Shown: positions 22,691 to 35,299 of the stretch, in pieces
How the letters are laid out: each line of letters begins with the position of its first letter
Numbering within the stretch: position 1 is the first letter of the stretch
DNA from: Halichondria panicea
Taxonomy: Eukaryota > Porifera > Demospongiae > Suberitida > Halichondriidae
Assembly: GCF_963675165.1 (NCBI RefSeq)
Contig: NC_087385.1
Coordinates: 904,001 to 968,000, forward strand
Reading direction: 5' to 3'
Length of the DNA stretch: 64,000 bases
Notes under the pieces: generated by a model
Told to the model about the DNA's origin: nothing
Seen by the model: only the letters and a program-made list of their open reading frames with translations
The model's database searches: none
Position numbers and translations under genes: made by a program

Positions 22691-25600
22691 ATGGCGAATT
22701 TACTCTTCATGTTGTATAGTGCCACATCTGTGCTGTTTCTGCCCCTTGCGAGCTCATATCAGAGCCCTTGCGACTCCCTGACACCAGAATACTGTGCTCT
22801 GCCCTTCCCAAGCTCCTACTATACTGCTCCTGACCCAAGCACAGCTACCGGACTAAAGGTCAACTTTTCATCTGCAACCTTTCCACTGGATATAATAGGG
22901 AGAGGAGTGAATCCTGCAGAGTGGAACACACTAGGTAGGCACAGTACAACACACACACACACACACACACACAGTACATTTGTGTATGTAATTACAGTAT
23001 ATCAGATAACATGATAATTTTTGCTATCACAGTATCTTACCATAACACATGTGCGTGGGTGTTGGGTTGCTATGGGAAGCCTTACAGCTCAGAGGTGTCT
23101 TTTGTATAGCCTCATGTACACTTTAATGCAGATGGTTTCTCCCCATTTCCTTCTATTCTGACCTACTTCCCCCACCTGTCTGATTTCAACCTACCACCAC
23201 ACTGGGACATACAGCAATCACTAGCTGAGGACAGCCCTACAATACTCATTGAGGCTGACACAGGTAAGGCCCAGATAGTCTGCTTACTACAGTGAAACCT
23301 GGTCCACCCCTGCAATAAATAGGTGGCCTGCTAACACAGATCCAAACACATGCTATGAAAACTTTGGGGAGTGCATTAACCTGACTGTATTATAATGAGG
23401 GTGACCATTAGTGGCCATAAACAATAGACAGCTTTCACTGTTCTACTATGAGCATTTTCAGTATTTGCTTTATCATTGTAGGGGAAAGAATTGCTCATTT
23501 TGCTGAGCTAGACACAGCTGCAAATGTAAGTCTGTAAACAACACACCTATTATATATATTTATTCTATGCAAACCCCCCCCCTCCCGCTTCAGCTGGCTG
23601 AAAGAGCTCTAATGATTTGGCCGAGCAAAAGGCTTAAAAGTGGTACCCGGTATATCGTAGCTTTGAGATATTTGGAGGATGAGTCTGAACGCCCTATACA
23701 GCCTTCTCCTGGTTTTATTGCCCTGAGGTATGCGTGGTGTGTAGTCATGGGGATTATCTACATATGCCAAATGTTATCATACTCCATACATTCTTTTCAT
23801 GGCTAGCCGGCTAAATTTGCTAAATTGTTTATTTGTTCGTGATTCAAGGACATGAAACTTGAGCCAAATTTGTCCCCAATTCTAGCAAAATGTAAAACGA
23901 TAGTCCTAAGAGCGTTATCTACCTGGAACCCTGCGTATTGTACATGTATGCTAATTGTTATGTAATTGTATGCTCCCTCTTTACCGGGTAACTGAGTACA
24001 GTTTTGCTCCAGTTGATTCAATCATCACAGGCGTCCATGTCTGAACAGTATTACCTGGAAGCAATGTAATATGGTAATATTAGCTAATACTGCGGCGGTG
24101 GTCTTATGGACTCTGTGTCAATGATTGTATTTGTCCACAGAGACAAAACAACCAGCAAAGACCCAGATATTGAAAGCAGAAGACAATTATTTGAGGAAAT
24201 CTTTTCCACCTTATCTTCTATAGGTACGTATATATATTGATTTCATTTTTCGTCCTTCCCTAATTAAATGGATAGACAACAATTTAACTTTGTTGGACCA
24301 ACACTGTTGAGGAGTATGATTACCTCCTGTGTGTACTACTGCCTCTTTCCAGGAATTACCAGGAACTCCCTCCAGTTGGCATGGGACTTCAACACAGCCA
24401 GTATAAAGTGCCTCACTCAAAGGTGTGACATATCTTTCATGCATTAATCTACAAGGTGGCTATGTATGTACTTACAGAGGATTTCAAGTTGGTTGGCAGA
24501 AGTTAAAAGTTGAAGTGCACTCAATCATGACCACACACTGTTTGTTTCTTCCTACTAGTGGTCATGACTGCACTTCAACTTTTAACTTCTGCCAACCAAC
24601 CTGAACTCCTCTGTAGCAGTTGGTCTAAAGTGCCCCACTCAAGGTATAAATAGTGCATAATCTACTGGCAGCTGACATAATTATTACCCGCTAGTGTAAA
24701 GGATCTCAACCAAAGGTGTGGTATTAATCAACAAGGTAGTAACAGCTAGTCAAAAGGTGTAAAGTAATGCATGCAATAATCTACTGGGTAGTAACAGCTA
24801 GTCAAAAGGGTCTCAATCAAAAGTGTGGAGTCTGCTATCCAAACTTGTTCCCCTAAAGGCTTCTCAGCCAATTTTTTCCTGTCTACCAAAATTAGTTTAC
24901 ATAATCATGTGTGGAATTGTGTGTGGTGTGGGTAATTGGTTGAAGTTGAAACATACGTTGTAATCTCGTAGCTTTCAATTCATTATTGTCTTAATGGCTG
25001 CTCACACTCTGTATTAATGGCTGCTCACACTGTTAGACTGCTGTTTATGAGAGATGATGGACTAGCAAGAACGAGTGCCAAGGGTTCAGAGTACATTCTC
25101 ACCAAGGTCGAGGACAATTTAAACGAAAATATATTCAGGTGAGGGAATTCGCGGTTAACATTGTGAAAATGAAAAATGCATTATGTTTTTAATGTACCAT
25201 CCCCACCCACTTGATCTTATCTTACAAAAACAAATGGTAGCCAAAAGATACACAGTGTTTTAGAAGCTATACTTGCTTATAATAATGTCGGCTGAGCAAA
25301 CATCAAAAGAAAATATTTGGTAACTATTACGTTAAGTATTTAACGCCAGATTAAATGCTATGCACTAGTACGAGCGCCCATGCACTTCTCATAACTTTTC
25401 TTGGAAAGATTCCGATCACTATACCCAAGAAAAAATTCGAAAAACTAATTTCTGCGGAATTGACCACTTGAAACAACAGGGAAGTCCTACACAGCAATCT
25501 CAGAGTAGAATTCTATGCACCAGCAGTTATACAGATAATTCTGCACGTACTCATAACTCTTCTTGGAAACTTTACGATCACTATACCCAAGAACAAATTC

Positions 25601-26535
25601 GTACTTCTAAGAAGAACTATTTTTGCGGAATCGACCACTTGAAACAACGGGAAATCGTACACAGCAATCTCAGAGTAGAACTCACGTATACTGCACACAT
25701 TTTCTTGGGAAATTTTACGATCACCATGCACTTCCAAGAATAAAAGAATCACCCACTTGAACCGAAGGAAGTCCTACACGGGCAATTTCAAAGTAGAATT
25801 CTTTCCAAAGCTACATACCACAATCTACATTTTTTGGAACCACACTCACACGCACAGGCATATGCACATGCACACATGCACACATGCACACATGCACAAC
25901 CACATACATACACATGTACACCACATCCACGCATGTACACCATAGGAAAATCCAAGGGTACATGTCAGTTCCAATCTACACCGACGGAGATTTGCCGGGA
26001 GCACATTTGGTCCTTGATCCATTCACAATGCTACCAGTGTATCAGGAGCAATCGTCAGCTCTGTTCACGGTGGGCCTCATTGTACTTAGGATAATACTCT
26101 GTGCATACATTGAAACTGGAGGTGTAGTATCATGGTGGTGCCTAGACAGCTGTATTGGTGTCTAAACTATGAATGTGTGTATCTTAATTATGTGTAAGCT
26201 TTCCCAAAAGATGAAAGTTTTTGTAGTGCTTTGATTTTCCATTTCAAATACAGTAACTGGGTCTCCCTATATATATACAGTTTGTAGCTGCTGCAGTATT
26301 TGTCTCATACAATGGTAGGAGTTGTCTTAGGGAAGCCAGCCAGCTGCATTGATTGTATATAATTATAGTTATACAATCATGTATTATTCCGTGCTTGTGT
26401 AAGAGTGGATGAAGCGTTTATTAATTTTGTTGACAGTACAGTACCAAAACAGAAACACAGTGATAATTTTCACCTAGATTTAAATTACAGATAGTACTAT
26501 AAACACATACGTAGTACACGTCAGGTATACCCCCC

Positions 26536-26597
<62 letters not shown>

Positions 26598-29500
26598 CTC
26601 CTCATCCCTCACAGCGTGGCCAACTCCACACACTCTCCTCCCCTCCTATTACAATACGGCCACGGGCTATTTGGATCTCAATCCGAAGTGGAGTCCGGGT
26701 ATTTAGAAGCAGAAGCTAACGAATACGGCTATATCCTCTTTGCTTGCGACTGGTGGGGCATGTCTGAACTGGATGTCCCGTCAATTGCGCTCATGATTGG
26801 CACAGATATCAGTCACTTTAGCATCATCCCAGACAGACTGACACAGGGCATGCTCAATGCTCACATACTCATGAGACTGGTTAAGGTAACAGCTAGTAGA
26901 GGCTATTGCATTATTCTACCCTAAAGGCCACCAGCAATTTGTTTTACCTGCAACAGTTGTATAATAGCCAATTAAAATTTCTAGGTACATGTGTGCATGG
27001 GTCATTAACAGTACAGGTACATGTGTAGGTGTCATTAACAGACATGTACATGTGTAGGTGTCATTAACAGACATGTACATGTGTAGGTGTCATTAACAGT
27101 ACAGGTACATGTGTAGGTGTCATTAGCAGTACAGGTACAGTGCTCTTGCAACAGAGGACTTTGCCCTATAGTAACAGTTAAGTATGAAGAGCCTCCTAGA
27201 GACTACTGGTTGAAATGTTTTTGCTTTTCTGTGGCAAGTATAATTGTGAGGTTATAATTATCCACCCTCCAGTGGCTGCCATTATGCAAACTGTTTCAGG
27301 AAGTGGCCAGTAAGGATGTGTTTCTTAGTACACTGAACCCATTTCAAGTGCACCAATCTAATTAAAGCAGTGCTGCCTTTGTTCTCAACTAAACAGCACA
27401 TTGTCCATAACTTACAACACAACCTCATAATACTACCAGATTATCTGTAAAAGTGTTTTATGCTCATATGTAGCTAGCTAGCTAGCCATCAGTAAAATGC
27501 AAGTGAGAAGTTTTCATTAAGTTAAACGAACACATTCTGTTTGCTGAGTTGTATAGACTTGCAAACATTTCCAAAAACATGATAAGTTATTTATGTATGC
27601 AAGTTTTCCCAGAACACTGTAATCACTAGTTGGATACTGATAAAGCTAGAGTGTACCTGTCAACACAAGCATTTCAATGTATACACAATAGCACCTTTCT
27701 CTATACAGAGCACGTTATCAGCTGATCCGATGGTGAACCTAAACGGAAGTGTCAAGATCGATACAGAGCTGACGTATTACTATGGCAACTCCCTGGGGGG
27801 TATTCTCGGAGATGTGTACATGGCCTCCACAGTTGATGTGAAGAAAGGTGCATCCATACTTGTGTGCATGTCGAGCACTATTATATACATTTCCTTTGCA
27901 ATTGCTCACCAATTCAATTAGAACTAACTAATGAATTGAACATTCTATAGAAAGTTGCTTCATTGTATACAATGTACGTCATTATTCACTCTCCCTGCAG
28001 GTGTGTTAGGAGTGGCCGGTGGACCCTTTGGCTTGTTGCTACCCAGGAGCAAGGACTTCATACCGTACGCTATTAGGACACTAGTCAGTCAATGGCTGTA
28101 GCTATCCCATAATAAAGATGTTGTCAATTAAGCCATAATTATAGCAGTGAGAAAAGACTGCGTGAAGTATAGCTGATAATTTGCATGCCACTAGTATTAC
28201 ATTGTATAGTGTTAACTGTGTATAATGTGTGGGTCTGTGTATGAATTGAACCGTGTGTTTGTGTGTGTGTATTAGTCAGCTCATGTCTCACTGTAGGTTT
28301 GAAGTGAGTATGAGAATCCTGTATCCTGATCCGGTGGATTTCATTACAGCGCTGGGATTTGCAAACATGATCTGGTCTCGGCTCGAACCGAGCGCTTACA
28401 TGGCTTCTATAACTGCTGACCCTCTCCCAAACACGCCCACACACAGGGTACCGCCCACACACACAAACCTATAATAAGATGTGTACATGCAATCATTATT
28501 TTAATGATGTTGTTATGTGAGAATTGAAAATTGAGTCAAAAATGTATGTATTTAGTTGCCAGGGTGTTAGTGCGATTGTATTACAGCGGCCAATTTCTCA
28601 CTACTGCTCTTTGGTGGCTTAATTAAACATTTCCAGCGAAAGCTTGTATAGTGTTGTGCATGAGTAGGGCTCCCCTAGAACTATCCCGTTACTGTCGCAC
28701 GTAGTACAGGGATATACTTTCATGTCATCATGCATGCATGTGTACTTGTATCTACACTGCATAGTTATTGTCTCTCAAATTGCTCTGTAATTGCTCTTCT
28801 ATAGGTTCTGTTCCACTATGCATTAGGGGATGCTCAAGTGAATGTACTGGTAAGTGCATGCAGACATGATTATTATGCATTTCAGTGATATCATCTCTGA
28901 GCTTCTTGGAAATTGTTTTATCTCTGAGTTGCCATGACAGGTTACTAAGATCATACAAGAACTATGCTTTGCCACAGGCCAGTCTATTGTACCACAACAG
29001 AGCCACAATTTACATAACTTGGGTGCCTGGTAACCTCATGGTTTACATGCATCAAAGCATGCACTGTGTACATGTACATGCTGTTAGCTCACCATTAAGA
29101 TATCAATAGCTAAATGAGTTCAACATTTATACATCCTGTACTTGTAGACTTTAATCAGTCCCTTGGATTCAGAGCAGCCTACATCATCTCAATATGATGC
29201 AACTCTTAAGTGACAGCATACGTAGTAACAGTTGATACTATAATTACATTTAGTCCATTGCCACCTAGACTTTATTAGATCATCGATCAATCAAGTCCCT
29301 ATTGGTTAGTAGTAACTTATACCTTCTTCAACTTTACAAAACTCCTACATGCATATCTTCATAACTGTGACATTATGTCATTCGATCTGCAGGCACTGTA
29401 TTCTGTTGCCAGGTCGGCAGGAGCTGTCATGTTTGAGAGTAACGTACGATGTTCATTCCAAAATGGGAGCAGTGGTGTAATCACGGAGAAGCTGTACGAG

Positions 29501-30114
29501 CTCCCCCTAGTATCAGACAGTGCAGTGATCACACAAGACTCTGTTGCCGTGGGGTTTGAGTGTGGATCACCTCCAGAGCCTTTGGTAAGCCCACTGTATA
29601 TCACGGGTAGAAATTATGCTTTTATATAGGGGAACAGACCACCTGACTCTAAGTATGACACACACGTACGACCAAGGAAGTCTCCCCTGGCTCAAAAGCA
29701 AATAGTAAGAGCTGGATTGTGTGTGTGTGTGTACAGTGTACAGTCACTCTGTCCATCGTTCGTACATGCAGTCTACATGTTGAATTCTCAAATATCTGTA
29801 ACACTAGTACTATAATAATTATAGTTTCTGCACAGTGACGTTTTGTCCATGCTGCAATTGAAGTATACATGGTTGAAGTATACATGCATGTGCAGGGCCT
29901 ACAATGATTATTATGATAGCTGGTAGCTACATTCATCCAATATACTGCCAGAACCATGCACTCAATTGTGTTTAAAATGAAACTGTACAATTGTACAATG
30001 TGTTACTATTCCATGTACACACACACCACCACCACCATGTTACAATCACAACAGGACGATTTTCTGAGAACTGGACAAGTGACAAACGTGTGCAATGGGA
30101 AATGCATCTGTTAA
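22691..30114 (+). CDS. Secreted bacterial-type alpha/beta hydrolase (large lipase/esterase family)
   Basis: Sixteen exons (22691-22934, 23132-23263, 23482-23525, 23594-23727, 24141-24223, 24353-24422, 25037-25138, 25946-26069, 26598-26885, 27709-27847, 28001-28064, 28297-28447, 28805-28849, 29393-29584, 29630-29704, 30055-30114) sum to 648 residues. A signal peptide precedes YQSPCDSLTPEYCALPFPSS, then NTLDGFSP, ADTGERIAHFAELD and TRYIVALRYL, the N-terminal layout I associate with large secreted lipases of myxobacteria and proteobacteria. The hydrolase part has QYGHGLFG, the nucleophile elbow YYGNSLGG (Ser435), ALGDAQ (Asp534) and YDTHVRP (His616), so the triad looks intact. The protein ends in CNGKCIC. 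AATAAA follows at 30134. The substrate is unknown. A bacterial origin is inferred. Confidence 0.82.
24474..24614. mobile_element. Fold-back element in esterase intron 6
   Basis: The arms at 24474-24534 and 24558-24614 are near-perfect reverse complements around GTTGGTTGGCAGAAGTTAAA, with a loop of about 23 bases. No clear target duplication was found. Confidence 0.8.
24625..24835. repeat. Degenerate repeats resembling the exon 6 donor region
   Basis: The segment contains TAAAGTGCCCCACTCAAGGT, close to the end of exon 6 (AAAGTGCCTCACTCAAAGGT), then TCTCAACCAAAGGTGTGG and TCTCAATCAAAAGTGTGG, each with a nearby AATCTAC or AATCAAC. A GTAGTAACAGCTAGTCAAAA unit is also repeated. Confidence 0.6.
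25383..25815. repeat. Long-unit tandem repeat, three diverged copies
   Basis: Units begin near 25383, 25549 and 25694. Each has a TTTCTTGGAAA..TT.CGATCACTATACCC block followed about 75 bases later by GACCACTTGAAACAAC.GG and ATCTCAGAGTAGAA. The third copy is the most diverged. It lies in esterase intron 7 and is noncoding. Confidence 0.8.
26533..26597. repeat. (CA)n microsatellite forming the acceptor of esterase exon 9
   Basis: A CA run of more than 60 bases directly joined to the CAG acceptor at 26597. Confidence 0.95.
26984..27139. repeat. 30-bp minisatellite, five copies
   Basis: GTCATTAACAG followed by TACAGGTACATGTGTAGGT recurs at 27001, 27031, 27060, 27090 and 27120. It is in esterase intron 9. 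Confidence 0.9.
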
Positions 30115-30333
30115 TCCTTATAACAACTGAAGAAATAAAGTGGTTCATATCGACAGTGACATAATAATTATAACAACATAACTTAACGCAAATTCTTGGA
30201 AATTTTATAGTTTATACCCAAATTCTCGGAATATGTATAATTATGTTATAAAATTTTCTTAAGTGATTATTGCCAGTTTTTTTAACTATTGTATAAAAAT
30301 ACTCTAGTTTGGATAAGGTTCATTTCTTGGAAT

Positions 30334-31919
30334 TTAGTGGCGACCACACACCCACTTGAGTTGAGGCAGGGTCGTGACCTCTACCGCTGTCTCCATGGTA
30401 ATCCAGGAGCACTGACATGAGTATGCACGACTACCTGTGTAGAGACAAAACACAATTATGGTAATGATAATTTATATTCAGAGAAAACGCATTATCGGAG
30501 GCATTATAATTATGCATACCCATGCAGTATGGGTTAATCCCAAAACATTGCACACACTTTAATTAGATTGTAAATGCACTGGAATTTTCGAAGTGGTGGC
30601 TACTTTCAATATCACCAATCTTACAAATTTGCCTTTTTATAACTTATAATTATGTAGTATAATAACCTAAGAGGTGGTTATTTTTGTCTAGAGGTTTAGT
30701 ATATACCAACCACCACTGCATGACCAGCTAGTGTGAGCACATCCCTGTAAATCTTCTACACATAGAAATAGCTATATTCAGGAGACCCATGCAGAGAGAG
30801 AGCGCTGATCCTCACCTCTTTTTCTGACGAGATTCTTGCTGAGTTTATCAGTGTTAGGCATGTTGTTTCTAAAGAACATGTAGTCACACTTCGAGTGCCA
30901 GGTGAAGTCGTTGAAGTGGAGCACGTTGAAGTCACATCCGGTGCATCTCAACTTGTCACATGACCTAGAGCAGTATCATAATAATAATTTCATAGAGCCT
31001 CTATAATTAGTGTGCATGTGATCATCGACCCAACGTTTACATAAGGCAAGTTACTGCATGGTGTTTGTATTACACCACTCAACAAAATTAAACAATTATT
31101 GGACAATTAGTTCATATGAACAGCACATAAAAATTTTGGAAAGTTAAATTATTGTTTTAATTCGGAGGATTACAGTTCCTAGATTAATTACCTTTGAGAG
31201 TTTCGTTCACTGAGTCCCATTTCCGTCATACTACCACCCAACAGTAGCGTTGTACACCTGAAAATGTATTACAACTGATCACATTACGTATTATGTATAG
31301 TATGTGAATCAAAGTATGCATTGAAATTAGGGTTGTACAGTACAGTCAGGGTTTAATAATTATTTGCAGAAAATACCTAGGGGTGACATTTGGTAAGGGT
31401 CGTTTGGTGAGCTTATTGTAATTGGATGTATGTCTTGTAACGGGTAAAGGGTCATCATCGTTGCAGATGTCATCTATGATATGATCCATGTCTTCATCCT
31501 CTGCAGACACCCTCCTATAAATTATACATCATTATCATACACTGCAAATATACACACTAATATTATATTGCATGAGTGTATGGATATAATTATGGGCACT
31601 TCTTATTTGTCACACATGGAGAGAGTGGCGCTGTTATTTAATAGCCGTTTGTTGTTGTAGTGACTCAGGGATGTTCGTACTAACCACTCTTAGGCTTAGT
31701 TTATTACGCTCTAAAAATGTGTGTTGAAGGTGAGATTTAGTAGATTTAAAATAGCATGGAACAAAAATGGCTATAATTATGTCTATAGAATGTATGCAGA
31801 TGTCCAACTCACGTCTTAATAGGAGGTATCACATTTATGGATGGTTTGGTGGTCTCAGTGTGGGTCAAGGAGCCTTCAATCTCGTCCAGTAAGTCATCAA
31901 GATCATCACTATCGGCCAT
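30334..31919 (-). CDS. CFAP418: CFAP418 (C8orf37) ciliary protein
   Basis: Five exons: 31919-31813, 31514-31377, 31257-31192, 30964-30816 and 30434-30334. They sum to 186 residues (human 207). The start MADSDDLDDLLDEIEGSL matches the acidic N-terminus of C8orf37 (MAEDLDELLDEVES). The conserved C-terminal block has SCDKLRCTGCDFNV, KCDYMFFRNNMPNTDKL, GSRAYSCQCSW and LKWVCGRH, against human ACDHLRCIACDFLV, SCDYLFFRNNMPEFHKL, GTRAYACQCSW and LRWVCGKH. Four paired cysteines are preserved. In vertebrates it acts at the base of the primary cilium and photoreceptor outer segments (retinal dystrophy, BBS). Its presence fits an animal with flagellated cells. It converges with the esterase, 219 bp apart. 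Confidence 0.96.
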
Positions 31920-32097
31920 TATTCTGTCTCCTAGGAGCCTGCAAAAGTGGGCGTGGTGGATCCCCTATTTACTCATGACATCATAGGCCATTGTGATTGA
32001 CTTGCTACGTACTTCTCGTGCATACTTGAACTCAACTTCATAACTTATTAAACTCTAGCTGCTATAGCTAGCTAGCTAGGAACTGCTTAGACAAGGT
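31920..32097. promoter_or_regulatory. Head-to-head gap between CFAP418 and the NHE8-like gene
   Basis: 178 bp separate the two opposed start codons, so a shared bidirectional promoter is likely. An AGCTAGCTAGCTAG repeat lies at about 32060-32080. No known core motif was recognised. Confidence 0.55.
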
Positions 32098-35000
32098 ATG
32101 GACTTACTACAAAGAGTTCTATTTATTTCCCTGGCCCTGGGCCTGTGTACAGTCACAGCAAGAGCTCAGGACACCAATGTTCTTGATACTCCTCTTAACC
32201 AAGAAGACTCCAGTGACACTATAAACTCTAATAATGAAGCCAATCAGTCTCATGTCAATGGCACACAAGCGTCTGAGGGTACTATTAATGATGCTGGGGA
32301 CCAACCAACTAGTACAACAACAGTCACAGTGGCCCCTGCTGACCCAGCAACAACGACCAAGGTGGTGCCACCAACAGAGGCAACTACTACTGAGGAGGAA
32401 ACGATTGTGACCACTCCTCCCACGGTTACCAAGCCACCAGTTATCAAGCCACCAGTTACCAAGCCACCACCAGAGCCACCAGAGACAGTATCTGTTGAGA
32501 GGTTAGTATCGTGGTGTTGGGGGTGGGCACACGCGCACACTCTTTGTACTGAGCCGACACGCCCACAATTTTAGTCTAAGGTTAAGGGCCGATATTACAC
32601 TCCCTATGTGTACGTACATGTAGGTAGTGCCTATGTGTAGGTAGTGCCTATGTACGTGTAGGTAATGTACTTGTACTGATAGATGGTGTGTCTACAATTC
32701 GTGACCATTGTGTTCCTATTATTGTTGAGAACTATGTACAGTGACACAGTGTGAGACTTTTTTTTTCTCTCCAGTCCCACAATCATCACACCAGTCAATC
32801 AGACCCCCACCATACCCACCCCACCTGACAATCCAGGGCCAGGGGTCAACCCCTCCTATCCTCCCGGCGAGATTGAACCATCCATCAGCACCTCCATTGC
32901 ATTCATCTTCTTCCTACTGTGTAAGCTTATCACACCCAGTTATTCAACCTCCTACAGCTAGCCCACCTGTACTGTCTAGTCTCTACCAATACAGTACATG
33001 TATCACCATAGCAGCAGAGTGTACACTATTATGGATTTATTTTGACTCCAGCTACCTGTTCATTCATGCACTGACTATTGTGGTTTCCCCTCTTCCTAAA
33101 CTGAAACTGTTGCATGTGTGTTTGTTTCATACAGTCGTGTGTATTATCCTGGTTCATCTGATGATCAAGTACAAGTTCAAGTACCTCCCAGAGAGTATCT
33201 CCTTCGTACTCATAGGTGAGTTATCATTGTCCTCCCCCAACCAGCTCACTCCCACCATGTGGAGTTATCATTATCCCCCAATCAGCTCACTTCCCCAATG
33301 TACACTTTATACAATAGCCACTATGACAGGCACTTCTGGTAGCTCTATCAACAGACCATGAATCAGCTAACATACACATACACATGTACAAGCATTGGAA
33401 TCTCCTGACATACAAATTACTAGACACTGTAATCTCTCTCCCATAAATTTCTCCCCTAAGAATTGATTGTGCTTGTAGCTGAAGGCAGAGGCTAGGGCTT
33501 CATCAGAGAGGCCATACTGAATGGTGGTTGATTGTTTTCCTCGGTCCATGGTGGAGTATATTCATTAGCCTCAGCTTGCATAGCGATGAGAGTAAACACA
33601 GCATTACTTGGTTGTCAAGCTAATGTCCTCTCTCTTGCATAATTATTATCAACAATAACAATCTCATCCACACACACACAGGTATTGTGATTGGACTCAT
33701 CTATCACATTATTCAGAGGCTTGGGGTTAGTCTCAAGTACCAAGAAACCTTCTCCCCCAACTCTTTCTTTCTACTATTACTGCCTCCAATCATCTTCGAG
33801 TCTGGTTATTCACTGCACAAAGTGAGTGAGAACACACACACACTTTTTGACATGTTCATAGTTACCAGGCCATTCCAACCAAACCACAACATAATGTGCA
33901 CATGCATGTGGGATTATTGTCAAGGAAATTCCATTCTTTTGTCTTTTGTCTGGAAGTAAAGACAATTGTGTGGAGTTCAAAGCATAGTTATGCCTGTGTA
34001 TTTTTCACCACTGTTATTTTTGTTTTTTCTCAGGGCAACTTTTTCCAAAACATTGGCTCCATCATCTTATTTGCTGTGATGGGTACGGCAGTGTCCACGT
34101 GTATAGTGGGAGGTGGCCTCTATGGACTGTCACAGTTGGGTGTCATATTTTCTCTCAATCTGGTGCAAAGGTCAATAGATCCCTCACTGTATGTACAACC
34201 CCTCCCTCTAACTCACCTGTATAGTGTGCCTGCCTTCAGGTCATGTTATTTATAAGCTCTTCACAAATTACAGTAAATTAAGTAGTGGAGTTGGGCCTAA
34301 GCCAAGAGCGCATAAAAGAGAGAGAGCGTGTAACTTCCGTCTGCTACAGTACGGGCAGAATCCAAAACCACTACACTATGATCACGTGGGATTACATTCC
34401 ATGTACATGCAACAGTGAGCAATTTCAAGAATTGTTCTATTTATAGTAGTGGTTTTGGATTCTGCCCGTACTGTAGCAGATGCGTAAGTTGCACGCTCTC
34501 TCTCTTTTATGCGCTCTTTGGCCTAAGCACATCATAAAACAATTAAGCTACATAATAGTCACCTTGTTATACTGAATGTTGATAATCCAAGTTAAGTGTC
34601 AGCTTGTAGTAGCTCATCTGCTCCACTCTAGATACTTAACCATTCATGTGTCATTCCTCTGTGTCCCTCCAGTTTCTCCTTTGGAGCTCTGATATCTGCA
34701 GTGGACCCGGTTGCCACGCTGGCCATCTTCCATGCCCTGGACGTCAACCCCACTCTCAGCATGCTCGTGTTTGGGGAGAGTGTACTCAATGATGCCGTCT
34801 CCATCGTCATGACAAAGTGAGATTCCTATTCTGATTGCAGTACTTACTTGTAGCAGGAGCACATGCACGAGGGTATGTGCTCCTGCTTGTATGGCTTTGT
34901 GTACTAGTAGCTGCTTGTGGTTAAAAACATTATGGGATACCTAGGGTACACATTGGACATGTAATGACGCCTTGATTAGCGTTAATTAAATTTATGGTAG

Positions 35001-35203
35001 CGCTAATTGATCTACTGTGGTCAGGTGTACATGCACTATTGCTATTACCCTCCCCCTCCCTACACAGGACCATCATACAGCAGGCAGTGACCACCTCTGA
35101 TGAGAGCCCTGGCATGGTGCTCCTCTGGGCTCTGCTCAACTTCCTCAAGATGTTCTTTGTCTCTGCCTTTATCGGAGTCATGTTTGCACTGCTTAGCGCC
35201 GTG

Positions 35204-35262
<59 letters not shown>

Positions 35263-35265
35263 TGT

Positions 35266-35299
<34 letters not shown>

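Noticed and set aside
32741-33361. 206-residue plus-strand open frame
   Set aside because: It overlaps true NHE8 exons in a different frame and shows no domain or conserved motif.
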